Below, piece after piece: positions 21,619 through 29,422 of a stretch of DNA of 34,656 nucleotides. This DNA comes from Pseudomonas sp. PB106 (GTDB taxonomy: Bacteria; Pseudomonadota; Gammaproteobacteria; Pseudomonadales; Pseudomonadaceae). The notes beneath the pieces are model-generated. The model was not told where the DNA came from. It was given only the letters and a program-made list of their open reading frames with translations, and made no database searches. Position numbers and translations under genes: made by a program. Where the stretch lies: contig NZ_RWIM01000101.1 in the NCBI RefSeq assembly GCF_009764645.1, forward strand, positions 1-34,656. The letters are read 5' to 3'. How positions within the stretch are numbered: the first letter of the stretch is position 1; each line of letters begins with the position of its first letter.

Positions 21619-23838
21619 GTGCCCGACGCCATTCTGCGCCTTGCCCTGCCTTCGCCCCTGCGCCGCCTGTTCGACTATCGAGCGCCGGCCGGGGTGCGGC
21701 GCGAGCAATTGCAGCCGGGCATGCGCCTGCGGGTGCCGTTCGGCCGGCGCGAAATGATCGGGATTCTGGTCGAGGTCACCGACACCAGCGAAGTGCCGGC
21801 GGAAAAACTCAAACCGGCGCTGGCCCTGCTCGATGACACGCCGCCGTTGCCGCCCGCGCTGTTCAAGCTGTGCCTGTGGACGTCGCAGTATTACCAGCAC
21901 AGCCTCGGCGACACTTTGAGCTGGGCGTTGCCGGTGCTGTTGCGCCAGGGCGAACTGGCCGAGGCCCGGCAAGAGCGTTTCTGGTCGATCACCCCCGGCG
22001 CAAGCCTCGATGATCCGCGCGTCGCCCGCGCACCGCGCCAGCGTGAGGCGTTGGCGACCCTGGCCCAGCATCCGCACGGGGTCGCCCATCAATTGCTGAG
22101 CAAACTGATGCTGAGCAAGGACAGCCTCGATCTGCTCCTGGCCAAAGGTCTGGTGCAGGTCGAGATCCGCCGCCACGCGCCGGGCGTGCGCCACGAACAC
22201 TGGCTGGCGCAACCGGAACTGCCGCTCAACAGCGAGCAACGCGCCGCGTACGAAGCGATCCGTGCCGGCTTCGACAGTTATCACGCGTTCTTGCTGGCCG
22301 GCGTAACCGGCAGCGGCAAGACCGAAGTCTATTTGCAGTTGATCCGCGAAACCCTCGAAGCCGGCAAGCAGGCGCTGGTGCTGATCCCCGAGATCAATCT
22401 CGGCCCGCAGACCCTGGCGCGTTTCGAACAGCGCTTCAATGCCCGCATCGCCTTGCTGCACTCGGCGGTCAATGATCGCGAGCGCCTCGACGCCTGGCTC
22501 GCCGCCCGTGATGGCGAGGCCGACATCATTATCGGCACGCGTTCGGCGCTGTTCACGCCGATGAAAAATCCCGGGCTGATCATCATCGACGAAGAGCACG
22601 ACGGTTCGTATAAACAGCAGGAAGGCTTGCGCTATCACGCTCGCGATCTGGCGCTGGTGCGCGCTCGCCAGGAAAACATCCCGATCGTACTGGGGTCCGC
22701 GACGCCATCGCTGGAGAGCCTGCACAACGCTTACACCGGTCGCTACGGCCTACTGCGCCTGAACGAGCGGGCCGGCGGCGCCAAGCAGCCGCGCTTCCTG
22801 CGTCTGGACGTGAAAAGCCGTCCGCTGGACAGCGGCATTTCCGGGCCGATGCAACAAGCCATCGGTCAGACCCTGGCGGCCGGCCAGCAAGTGCTGGTGT
22901 TCCTTAACCGACGCGGTTTTGCGCCGACGCTGCTCTGCCACGATTGCGGCTGGATGTCCGAATGCTCGCGCTGCGATGCGCGGATGACCGTGCACCAGCG
23001 CTATGGCGAGTTGCGCTGTCATCACTGTGGCAACGTCGAGCGCACGCCGCGCCAGTGCCCGAAGTGCAACAAGGTCGATCTGCGCCCGGTCGGCGCGGGC
23101 ACCGAGCGCGCCGAGGAACGGCTGGCGATTCTGTTTCCCGACTATCCGGTGCTGCGCGTCGACCGTGACAGTACTTCGCGCAAGGACGCGATGAATCAGC
23201 TGTTCGCGACAATTCAGAAAGGCCAGCCGTGCATTCTGGTCGGCACGCAGATGTTGGCCAAAGGTCACCACTTTCCGCGGGTGACGCTGGTGTCGATTCT
23301 GGATGCCGACGGCGGTTTGTTCTCCGGTGATTTCCGCGCCAGCGAGCGCATGGCGCAGTTGATCGTGCAGGTCGCCGGACGTGCAGGGCGTGCGGAAGAG
23401 CCGGGCAAGGTGATCATCCAGACGCACTTGGCTGACCATCCTTTATTGGTGCAACTCACCGAGCAGGGTTATTTTGCCTTTGCCGAGCAGGCCTTGAGCG
23501 AGCGTCGCGCCGCCGGGCTGCCACCGTTTGCGCATCTGGCGCTGCTGCGCGCCGAAGCGCACAAACCGGGACAGGCAGAAGGTTTTCTCGATGAGGCGTG
23601 CAGCGCGGCGGAGCGCTTGCTGGTTGAGCAGAATTTGACCGGTATCGAACTGCTTGGACCCGTGCCGGCGCCGATGGAACGCCGTGCCGGACGTTATCGT
23701 GCGCAGCTTTTGTTACAGGCGACGGCGCGGGCACCGCTGCATCGATTGCTGGCCAGTTGGCTGCTGGTGCTGGAGCAGATGCCGAGTGGGCGGGCGGTGC
23801 GCTGGTCGTTGGATGTCGATCCCGTCGATTTGTATTGA
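21619..23838 (+). CDS. priA: Primosomal replication restart helicase PriA
   Basis: PriA is a 3'-to-5' DNA helicase that recognises stalled or collapsed forks and reloads DnaB. The 739-aa length is standard. After the N-terminal 3'-DNA-binding region (about 1-105) comes the helicase core with Walker A GVTGSGKT at 228-235 and Walker B DEEH at 324-327. Eight zinc-binding cysteines follow at 440, 443, 449, 452, 467, 470, 480 and 483, then the C-terminal helicase lobe with QVAGRAGRAEEPG (motif VI). The start is GTG at 21619 (MPDAILRLALPSPLRRLFDY) with only a weak GAGA upstream. It is divergent from rpmE, and a family A REPIN follows the stop after 4 bp. Confidence 0.97.
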   Translation: MPDAILRLALPSPLRRLFDYRAPAGVRREQLQPGMRLRVPFGRREMIGILVEVTDTSEVPAEKLKPALALLDDTPPLPPALFKLCLWTSQYYQHSLGDTLSWALPVLLRQGELAEARQERFWSITPGASLDDPRVARAPRQREALATLAQHPHGVAHQLLSKLMLSKDSLDLLLAKGLVQVEIRRHAPGVRHEHWLAQPELPLNSEQRAAYEAIRAGFDSYHAFLLAGVTGSGKTEVYLQLIRETLEAGKQALVLIPEINLGPQTLARFEQRFNARIALLHSAVNDRERLDAWLAARDGEADIIIGTRSALFTPMKNPGLIIIDEEHDGSYKQQEGLRYHARDLALVRARQENIPIVLGSATPSLESLHNAYTGRYGLLRLNERAGGAKQPRFLRLDVKSRPLDSGISGPMQQAIGQTLAAGQQVLVFLNRRGFAPTLLCHDCGWMSECSRCDARMTVHQRYGELRCHHCGNVERTPRQCPKCNKVDLRPVGAGTERAEERLAILFPDYPVLRVDRDSTSRKDAMNQLFATIQKGQPCILVGTQMLAKGHHFPRVTLVSILDADGGLFSGDFRASERMAQLIVQVAGRAGRAEEPGKVIIQTHLADHPLLVQLTEQGYFAFAEQALSERRAAGLPPFAHLALLRAEAHKPGQAEGFLDEACSAAERLLVEQNLTGIELLGPVPAPMERRAGRYRAQLLLQATARAPLHRLLASWLLVLEQMPSGRAVRWSLDVDPVDLY

Positions 23839-23842
23839 AGAT

Positions 23843-23922
23843 CAAAAGATCGCAGCCTTCGGCAGCTCCTACAGGAAAATGCGAAATTCTGTGTAGGAGC
23901 TGCCGCAGGCTGCGATCTTTTG
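23843..23922. repeat. REPIN-like inverted repeat, family A (copy 2)
   Basis: Arms CAAAAGATCGCAGCC... (23843-23873) and its near-perfect complement ...GGCTGCGATCTTTTG (23892-23922) differ at one position and enclose an 18-base spacer. It starts 4 bp after the priA stop codon. The TCTTTTG at the end of the stem resembles a terminator tract. Confidence 0.88.
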
Positions 23923-23962
23923 CTTTTAATGTCACCACATATCCACATCCTGCCTGCTAAGG

Positions 23963-23991
23963 TTGGCAAGCCCGTCTTCGCAACGGATAAT
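23963..23991 (+). promoter_or_regulatory. Candidate sigma-70 promoter of argS
   Basis: TTGGCA (23963-23968; 5 of 6 to TTGACA) and GATAAT (23986-23991; 5 of 6 to TATAAT) are separated by 17 bp. The predicted start is near 23998, leaving a leader of about 55 nt before the argS ATG. This is the best-looking promoter in the window. Confidence 0.65.
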
Positions 23992-24052
23992 GCCCAGTTT
24001 TTCCACCCGCGCATCGATGCGCCCGCCGCGCTTGCGGTCGAAAGAGAAGACC

Positions 24053-25789
24053 ATGAAAGACACCATTCGCCAGCTGATCCAACAAGCCCTCACCCAACTC
24101 GTCAACGAAGGTGTGTTGCCTGAAGGCCTGTCGCCGGCGATCCAGGTGGAGAACGCCCGCGACAAGACTCACGGCGATTTCGCCAGCAACATCGCCATGA
24201 TGCTGGCCAAGCCTGCGGGCATGAAGCCGCGCGATCTGGCGGAAAAAATCATCGCCGCGCTGCCGGCTGACGAGAACGTCACCAAAGCCGAAATCGCTGG
24301 CCCGGGCTTCATCAATTTTTTCCAGAACACCCAGGCTTTGGCTTCGCGCCTCGACGCCGCACTGGCCGACGCTAACGTTGGCGTGCGCAAGGCTGGCCCG
24401 GCGCAACGCACCGTGGTCGACCTGTCGGCACCGAACCTGGCCAAAGAGATGCACGTCGGCCACTTGCGCTCGACCATCATTGGCGACGGCGTGGCCCGCG
24501 TCCTCGAGTTCCTCGGCGACGAAGTGATCCGTCAGAACCACGTCGGCGACTGGGGCACCCAGTTCGGCATGTTGATGGCGTATCTGCAGGAAAACCCGAT
24601 CACCAGCGACGAGCTGTCCGATCTGGAAAACTTCTACCGCGCCGCCAAGCAGCGTTTCGATGAATCCGAAGAATTCGCCGACCGCGCCCGTGGTCTGGTG
24701 GTCAAGCTGCAGGCCGGTGATGCCGAGTGCCTGGCGCTGTGGACCAAGTTCAAGGACATCTCGCTGTCGCACTGCCAGAAGATCTACGAACTGCTCAACG
24801 TCAAACTGACCATGGCCGACGTGATGGGCGAAAGCGCCTACAACGACGACCTGATCAATGTGGTCAACGACTTGAAAGCCGCTGGCATGTTGGTCGAAAG
24901 CAACGGCGCGCAGTGCGTGTTCCTCGACGAATTCAAGAATGCCGACGGCGACCCGCTGCCGGTGATCATCGTCAAGGCTGATGGCGGCTACCTGTACGCC
25001 ACCACTGACCTTGCTGCTGTGCGCTACCGCAGCGGCAAGCTGAAAGCCGATCGCGCGCTGTACTTCGTCGACCAGCGTCAGGCCCTGCACTTCCAGCAAG
25101 TCTTCGCCGTGGCGCGCAAGGCCGGTTTCGTCACCCATCCGATGGAGATGGAACACATGGGCTTCGGCACCATGAACGGCGCCGATGGCCGTCCGTTCAA
25201 GACCCGTGACGGTGGCACCGTGAAGCTGATCGACCTGCTGACCGAGGCGCAGGAACGCGCTTACAGCCTGGTGAAAGAGAAGAACCCGACACTGGCCGAA
25301 GACGAACTGCGCAACATCGCCAAAGTCGTCGGCATCGGCGCGGTGAAATACGCTGACCTGTCCAAGCACCGCACCAGCGACTACAGCTTCAACTTCGACC
25401 TGATGCTGAATTTCGAAGGCAACACCGCGCCGTACCTGCTGTATGCGTACACCCGCGTTGCCGGTGTATTCCGCAAACTGGGCAAGGACTTCAGCGAAGT
25501 CGACGGCCAGATCGTGCTGGAAGCTGCGCACGAGCAAGAGCTGGCAGCAAAACTGGCGCAGTTCGGCGAAGTGCTGAACAACGTGTCAGACAAAGGCACG
25601 CCGCACATTCTCTGCACCTACCTGTACGACGTTGCCGGTCTGTTCTCCAGCTTCTACGAGAACTGCCCGATCCTCGCCGCCGAAACGCCAGCCCAGATGC
25701 AGAGCCGTCTGCGTCTGGCCGCGCTGACCGGTCGCACCCTCAAGCAAGGCCTGGAGCTGTTGGGTCTGGAAACTCTGGAGCGTATGTAA
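24053..25789 (+). CDS. argS: Arginyl-tRNA synthetase
   Basis: The enzyme charges tRNA-Arg with arginine. The ATG at 24053 ([10 protein letters not shown]) has AAGAGAAGA just upstream and gives 578 aa; 30 more upstream codons are open but lie over the promoter and leader. The N-terminal Add-1 tRNA-binding domain (about 1-110) is followed by the class I catalytic fold with HIGH motif HVGH at 134-137. As in most ArgRS, no canonical KMSK is present; the loop [14 protein letters not shown] takes its place. The C-terminal DALR anticodon-binding domain includes [17 protein letters not shown]. The next gene starts one base after its stop. Confidence 0.98.
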   Translation: MKDTIRQLIQQALTQLVNEGVLPEGLSPAIQVENARDKTHGDFASNIAMMLAKPAGMKPRDLAEKIIAALPADENVTKAEIAGPGFINFFQNTQALASRLDAALADANVGVRKAGPAQRTVVDLSAPNLAKEMHVGHLRSTIIGDGVARVLEFLGDEVIRQNHVGDWGTQFGMLMAYLQENPITSDELSDLENFYRAAKQRFDESEEFADRARGLVVKLQAGDAECLALWTKFKDISLSHCQKIYELLNVKLTMADVMGESAYNDDLINVVNDLKAAGMLVESNGAQCVFLDEFKNADGDPLPVIIVKADGGYLYATTDLAAVRYRSGKLKADRALYFVDQRQALHFQQVFAVARKAGFVTHPMEMEHMGFGTMNGADGRPFKTRDGGTVKLIDLLTEAQERAYSLVKEKNPTLAEDELRNIAKVVGIGAVKYADLSKHRTSDYSFNFDLMLNFEGNTAPYLLYAYTRVAGVFRKLGKDFSEVDGQIVLEAAHEQELAAKLAQFGEVLNNVSDKGTPHILCTYLYDVAGLFSSFYENCPILAAETPAQMQSRLRLAALTGRTLKQGLELLGLETLERM

Positions 25790-25790
25790 G

Positions 25791-26507
25791 TTGGCTGCCA
25801 AGAAAAAACCTGCACCCAAGCGTGGCGCCAGCCGTTACCAAGCTCCTGCGAAGCAACCGATTCCGGGTTGGCTGTGGATGGCCATCGGCCTGACGGTCGG
25901 CGCGTTCATCGTGTTTCTGATGAAGCTGGAGCCGGGCAAGGGCAGCGACACGGTCAAGCGTGAGAAGGTCGAGCAAGCGCAACAGCAGAAAGCGTCGAAG
26001 ATCGCCGAGGCCAACAAGACCCCGCCGAGCCCGACCCAGCCTGTGAAGCCGAAGTACGACTTCTACACCCTGCTGCCGGAATCGGAAGTGATCGTGCCGC
26101 CGGACGCTGTGCCGGAGAAGACTCTGCCGACGCCGCAAGTGCCAACCGTCCCGACCACGCCGGTCACGCCTGCGGAAGCGGCGAAGATCGACACCGCGCG
26201 CGCTCAGGCAGCCCTGGCCGGGATCACCCCACCGCCAGCGCCACCCGTGAGCAAAGCGGCGCCGGTGACCAAGTTTTTCTTGCAGGCCGGTTCGTTCCGC
26301 AAAGAGACGGATGCTGACAAGGTTCGCGCGCAGATCATTCTGCTCGGTCAGGCGGTGGCGGTTGAGTCCGGCACGGTGAAGGATGAAACCTGGTATCGCG
26401 TTCTGGTCGGCCCGTTCAGCAACCGCGAACAACTGACCACCGCGCAGAAACAACTGGCCGGCGCCGGTTTCAGCAACCTGTTGTTACAACAACGCCAAAG
26501 CCGCTGA
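25791..26507 (+). CDS. FtsN-like SPOR domain membrane protein
   Basis: The 238-aa protein has a short basic cytoplasmic N-terminus (MAAKKKPAPKRGASRY), one membrane helix (about 30-48, WLWMAIGLTVGAFIVFLMK) and a Lys/Gln- and then Pro-rich periplasmic linker (about 50-160). It ends in a SPOR domain (about 162-236, starting KFFLQAGSFRKETDADKV). This is the layout of FtsN, the late divisome activator, and SPOR domains bind septal peptidoglycan. The argS-linked SPOR gene is a standing feature of pseudomonads, but whether it is the true FtsN cannot be shown here. The start is TTG one base after the argS stop, which strongly suggests translational coupling. Confidence 0.88.
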   Translation: MAAKKKPAPKRGASRYQAPAKQPIPGWLWMAIGLTVGAFIVFLMKLEPGKGSDTVKREKVEQAQQQKASKIAEANKTPPSPTQPVKPKYDFYTLLPESEVIVPPDAVPEKTLPTPQVPTVPTTPVTPAEAAKIDTARAQAALAGITPPPAPPVSKAAPVTKFFLQAGSFRKETDADKVRAQIILLGQAVAVESGTVKDETWYRVLVGPFSNREQLTTAQKQLAGAGFSNLLLQQRQSR

Positions 26508-26515
26508 TCACCGCC

Positions 26516-26626
26516 GATCGTTCCCACGCTCTGCGTGGGAATGCCTCAAGGGACGCTCTGCGTCCCAGCAGTGAAGGGACGCGGAGCGTCCCGGGCTGCA
26601 TTCCCACGCAGAGCGTGGGAATGATC
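26516..26626. repeat. Nested four-hairpin intergenic repeat (family D)
   Basis: Outer arms GATCGTTCCCACGC... (26516-26544) and ...GCGTGGGAATGATC (26598-26626) are complementary over 29 bases with one mismatch. Each arm is itself a hairpin (TTCCCACGC against GCGTGGGAA). Inside lie two further hairpins, GGGACGC-TCT-GCGTCCC (26550-26566) and GGGACGC-GGA-GCGTCCC (26576-26592), which are also largely complementary to each other. It begins 8 bp after the FtsN-like gene's stop and separates it from hslV. No ORF or transposase is associated. Confidence 0.85.
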
Positions 26627-26738
26627 AGGTGCAACACGCCGCTCGTCTCCTCTCCCGCGCTACGGTTGAAATCCTCTCCAGCACCCCCATATGAATGGGC
26701 ATAAGGCACTTTCGCCCCGCTGTGTGGAGACTCTTCCC

Positions 26739-27269
26739 TTGACCACCATCGTTTCAGTCCGCCGTCACGGCAAAGTCGTCATGGGCGGCGACGGCCAGGT
26801 TTCTCTCGGCAATACCGTGATGAAAGGCAACGCGAAAAAAGTTCGTCGCCTGTACCACGGTCAGGTCATCGCCGGTTTTGCCGGTGCCACCGCCGACGCC
26901 TTTACCCTCTTCGAACGTTTCGAAGGCCAGCTTGAAAAACATCAGGGCCACTTGGTGCGCGCCGCCGTCGAACTCGCCAAAGAATGGCGCACCGACCGTT
27001 CCCTGAGCCGCCTCGAAGCCATGCTCGCAGTCGCCAACAAAGATGCCTCGCTGATCATCACCGGCAACGGTGACGTGGTCGAACCTGAAGATGGCCTGAT
27101 CGCCATGGGTTCCGGCGGCGGCTACGCGCAAGCCGCGGCCAGCGCGCTGCTGAAAAAGACCGACCTGTCGGCCCGAGAGATCGTCGAAACCGCACTCGGC
27201 ATCGCCGGCGACATCTGTGTATTCACCAACCACACTCAGACCATTGAGGAGCAGGATCTCGCTGAATAA
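26739..27269 (+). CDS. hslV: ATP-dependent protease catalytic subunit HslV
   Basis: HslV (ClpQ) forms the dodecameric peptidase core of the HslUV protease, a bacterial proteasome-related enzyme that degrades misfolded and regulatory proteins in the cytoplasm. The correct start is the TTG at 26739, giving MTTIVSVRR and 176 aa. Removal of Met exposes the catalytic Thr (TTIVSV). Asp18 and Lys34 (mature 17 and 33) complete the active site. TGGAGA lies 8 bp upstream. An upstream ATG at 26691 would bury the catalytic Thr and is rejected. hslU follows after 54 bp. Confidence 0.97.
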   Translation: MTTIVSVRRHGKVVMGGDGQVSLGNTVMKGNAKKVRRLYHGQVIAGFAGATADAFTLFERFEGQLEKHQGHLVRAAVELAKEWRTDRSLSRLEAMLAVANKDASLIITGNGDVVEPEDGLIAMGSGGGYAQAAASALLKKTDLSAREIVETALGIAGDICVFTNHTQTIEEQDLAE

Positions 27270-27323
27270 GCCTGACGCGGCCCTGTGCCACGGCTTGTTT
27301 CTGCTTGAGGACCGTCAACTACT

Positions 27324-28661
27324 ATGTCCATGACTCCCCGCGAAATCGTCCACGAACTCAACCGCCACATCATCGGCCAGGACGATGCCAAGCGCGCCGT
27401 CGCGATTGCCCTGCGCAACCGCTGGCGCCGCATGCAGCTGCCTGAAGAGCTGCGCGTTGAAGTGACCCCGAAGAACATCCTGATGATCGGCCCGACCGGT
27501 GTCGGTAAAACCGAGATCGCCCGTCGTCTGGCGAAACTGGCCAACGCGCCGTTCATCAAGGTCGAAGCGACCAAATTCACCGAAGTCGGTTATGTCGGTC
27601 GTGACGTCGAATCGATCATCCGTGATCTCGCCGACGCCGCGATCAAGATGCTCCGCGAGCAGGAAATGTCCCGCGTGCGCCATCGCGCCGAAGACGCCGC
27701 CGAGGATCGCATCCTCGACGCGCTGCTGCCGCCGGCACGCATGGGCTTCAGCAACGAGGAAGCGCCGAGCTCCGATTCCAACACCCGTCAGCTGTTCCGC
27801 AAGCGCCTGCGCGAAGGTCAGCTGGATGACAAGGAAATCGAGATCGAAGTCGCTGAAGTGGCCGGCATCGAAATCGCCACGCCGCCCGGCATGGAAGAGA
27901 TGACCAACCAGTTGCAGTCGCTGTTCGCCAACATGGGCAAGGGCAAGAAGAAGTCGCGCAAGCTCAAGGTCAAAGAAGCGTTGAAGCTGGTGCGTGATGA
28001 AGAAGCCGGGCGTCTGGTCAATGAAGAAGAGCTGAAAGCCAAAGCGCTGGAAGCGGTCGAGCAGCATGGCATCGTGTTCATCGATGAGATCGACAAAGTC
28101 GCCAAGCGCGGCAATGTCGGCGGCGCCGATGTGTCCCGTGAAGGCGTACAGCGCGACCTGCTGCCGCTGATCGAAGGCTGCACCGTCAACACCAAGCTGG
28201 GCATGGTCAAGACTGACCACATCCTGTTCATCGCCTCCGGTGCGTTCCATCTGAGCAAGCCAAGCGATCTGGTGCCTGAGCTGCAAGGTCGTCTGCCGAT
28301 CCGTGTCGAACTCAAAGCGCTGAGCCCGTCGGACTTCGAACGCATCCTCAGCGAGCCGCACGCCTCGCTCACCGAGCAATACTGCGCACTGCTGAAGACC
28401 GAGGGCCTGAACATCCAGTTCCAGCCCGAAGGTATCAAGCGTCTGGCGGAGATCGCCTGGCAGGTCAACGAGAAAACCGAGAACATCGGTGCCCGTCGCC
28501 TGCACACGCTGCTTGAGCGTCTGCTCGAAGAGGTGTCGTTCAGCGCGGGCGATCTGGCCAGCACCCACGATGAGAAGCCGATTCTGATCGACGCGGAATA
28601 CGTCAACAGCCACCTCGGCGAATTGGCGCAGAACGAAGACCTGTCCCGTTATATCCTGTAG
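27324..28661 (+). CDS. hslU: ATP-dependent protease ATPase subunit HslU
   Basis: HslU (ClpY) is the AAA+ unfoldase hexamer that feeds substrates to HslV. The 445-aa length is normal. Walker A GPTGVGKT is at 56-63, the pore-loop GYVG at 89-92, the intermediate (I) domain spans about 110-240, and Walker B VFIDEID is at 251-257. The sensor/arginine region is [12 protein letters not shown] near 319-330, and sensor II is [16 protein letters not shown] near 390-405. The C-terminus ends LSRYIL, the tail that inserts into HslV pockets to activate it. The message probably starts upstream of hslV. A family A REPIN follows 10 bp after the stop. Confidence 0.98.
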   Translation: MSMTPREIVHELNRHIIGQDDAKRAVAIALRNRWRRMQLPEELRVEVTPKNILMIGPTGVGKTEIARRLAKLANAPFIKVEATKFTEVGYVGRDVESIIRDLADAAIKMLREQEMSRVRHRAEDAAEDRILDALLPPARMGFSNEEAPSSDSNTRQLFRKRLREGQLDDKEIEIEVAEVAGIEIATPPGMEEMTNQLQSLFANMGKGKKKSRKLKVKEALKLVRDEEAGRLVNEEELKAKALEAVEQHGIVFIDEIDKVAKRGNVGGADVSREGVQRDLLPLIEGCTVNTKLGMVKTDHILFIASGAFHLSKPSDLVPELQGRLPIRVELKALSPSDFERILSEPHASLTEQYCALLKTEGLNIQFQPEGIKRLAEIAWQVNEKTENIGARRLHTLLERLLEEVSFSAGDLASTHDEKPILIDAEYVNSHLGELAQNEDLSRYIL

Positions 28662-28671
28662 GTCACCTTCC

Positions 28672-28759
28672 CTGTAGGAGCTGCCGCAGGCTGCGATCTT
28701 TTGATTTTGATTTTTAACAGACAAGATCAACAGATCGCAGCCTTCGGCAGCTCCTACAG
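28672..28759. repeat. REPIN-like inverted repeat, family A (copy 3)
   Basis: Arms at 28672-28699 (CTGTAGGAGCTGCC...) and 28732-28759 (...GGCAGCTCCTACAG) are 28 bp with one mismatch. They surround an AT-rich 32-base spacer. It begins 10 bp after the hslU stop and ends 27 bp before the DUF971 start. Confidence 0.88.
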
Positions 28760-28786
28760 GGTGTTCCTCTAGTCGGATGACCTGCA

Positions 28787-29164
28787 ATGACTACTATCCC
28801 TACCGACATCAAGCTGCACAAAGCCTCGAAAACCCTGACGCTTACCTACGCGTCCGGCGAGGAATACACCCTGCCCGCCGAATTCCTGCGCGTGCATTCG
28901 CCCTCCGCCGAGGTCCAGGGCCACGGCAAACCGATCCTGCAATTCGGCAAGATCAACGTCGGTCTGAGCAAACTGGAACCGGCCGGTCACTACGCACTGA
29001 AACTGACCTTCGACGACGGTCACGACAGCGGCTTGTTCACTTGGGATTATCTCTACGAGCTGGGGCGACGTCATGACGCACTCTGGGCCGATTATCTGGC
29101 CGAGCTCAAAGCCGCCGGAAAAACCCGTGACCCGAACGAGTCCATCGTCAAGCTGATGCTCTAG
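28787..29164 (+). CDS. DUF971 family protein (GBBH-like N-terminal domain)
   Basis: The 125-aa soluble protein consists almost wholly of the small beta-rich domain also found at the N-terminus of gamma-butyrobetaine hydroxylases. Visible conserved parts are IKLHKASKTLTLTYASGEEYTLPAEFLR (about 8-35, the opening strand pair) and FDDGHDSGLFTWDYLYELG (about 75-93). Cysteine and histidine ligands of a classical zinc site are not evident, although single-domain relatives occur in Fe-S-linked proteins. I see no catalytic residues, and the function is unknown. It sits between hslU and phaC1, a conserved position in pseudomonads. The ribosome binding site is weak (CGGATG). Confidence 0.85.
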   Translation: MTTIPTDIKLHKASKTLTLTYASGEEYTLPAEFLRVHSPSAEVQGHGKPILQFGKINVGLSKLEPAGHYALKLTFDDGHDSGLFTWDYLYELGRRHDALWADYLAELKAAGKTRDPNESIVKLML

Positions 29165-29281
29165 CCCGAGCCTTGCGCTCATTAGAAGGCATTTTCTAAA
29201 TTCATCTGTTTGAATGCTCCGCTGTGTGGCCGAGGATCGGCCTGCTTGCGAAAAAAATTAAACTCGGGTAACCAATGGAGC

Positions 29282-29297
29282 TGGCAAGTTCCCTGCA
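29282..29297 (+). promoter_or_regulatory. Candidate sigma-54 promoter 1 for phaC1
   Basis: TGGCAAGTTCCCTGCA matches the -24/-12 consensus TGGCACG-N4-TTGCA except at two positions, with the invariant GG and GC at the correct 10-base separation. A sigma-54-type promoter upstream of phaC1 has been proposed in P. aeruginosa. It is about 125 bp upstream of the start codon. Confidence 0.5.
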
Positions 29298-29361
29298 GTG
29301 CTCTACGACTGTAAAGCAGCTATGCAGAATTAACGGTCACCCGAGCAGTAGTACCTGGCAT

Positions 29362-29377
29362 TGGCTGTGGAACTGCA
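29362..29377 (+). promoter_or_regulatory. Candidate sigma-54 promoter 2 for phaC1
   Basis: TGGCTGTGGAACTGCA has the invariant GG and GC elements at the correct spacing for sigma-54, though the intervening consensus bases match less well than in site 1. It would give a leader of about 35 nt before the phaC1 ATG. Confidence 0.4.
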
Positions 29378-29422
29378 CAGCAGAAAACCGGGTACTCGTC
29401 TCAGGACAATGGAGCGTCGTAG

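Larger units (their letters stand above)
29165..29422 (+). promoter_or_regulatory. phaC1 upstream regulatory region
   Basis: This 258-bp region without genes is rich in inverted repeats: TTAGAA-N6-TTCTAA (29182-29199), GGCCGA-N3-TCGGCC (29228-29242), and CTCGGGTAACC (29263-29273) against GGTCACCCGAG (29335-29345, one mismatch). Two sigma-54-like -24/-12 elements lie at 29282-29297 and 29362-29377. A GGAG ribosome binding site at 29411-29414 precedes phaC1. PhaD is expected to bind here by analogy with P. putida. Confidence 0.6.

Noticed and set aside
29228..29242. GGCCGA-N3-TCGGCC as the terminator of the DUF971 gene
   Set aside because: The loop is only 3 bases and no T run follows on the plus strand (an A run follows instead).
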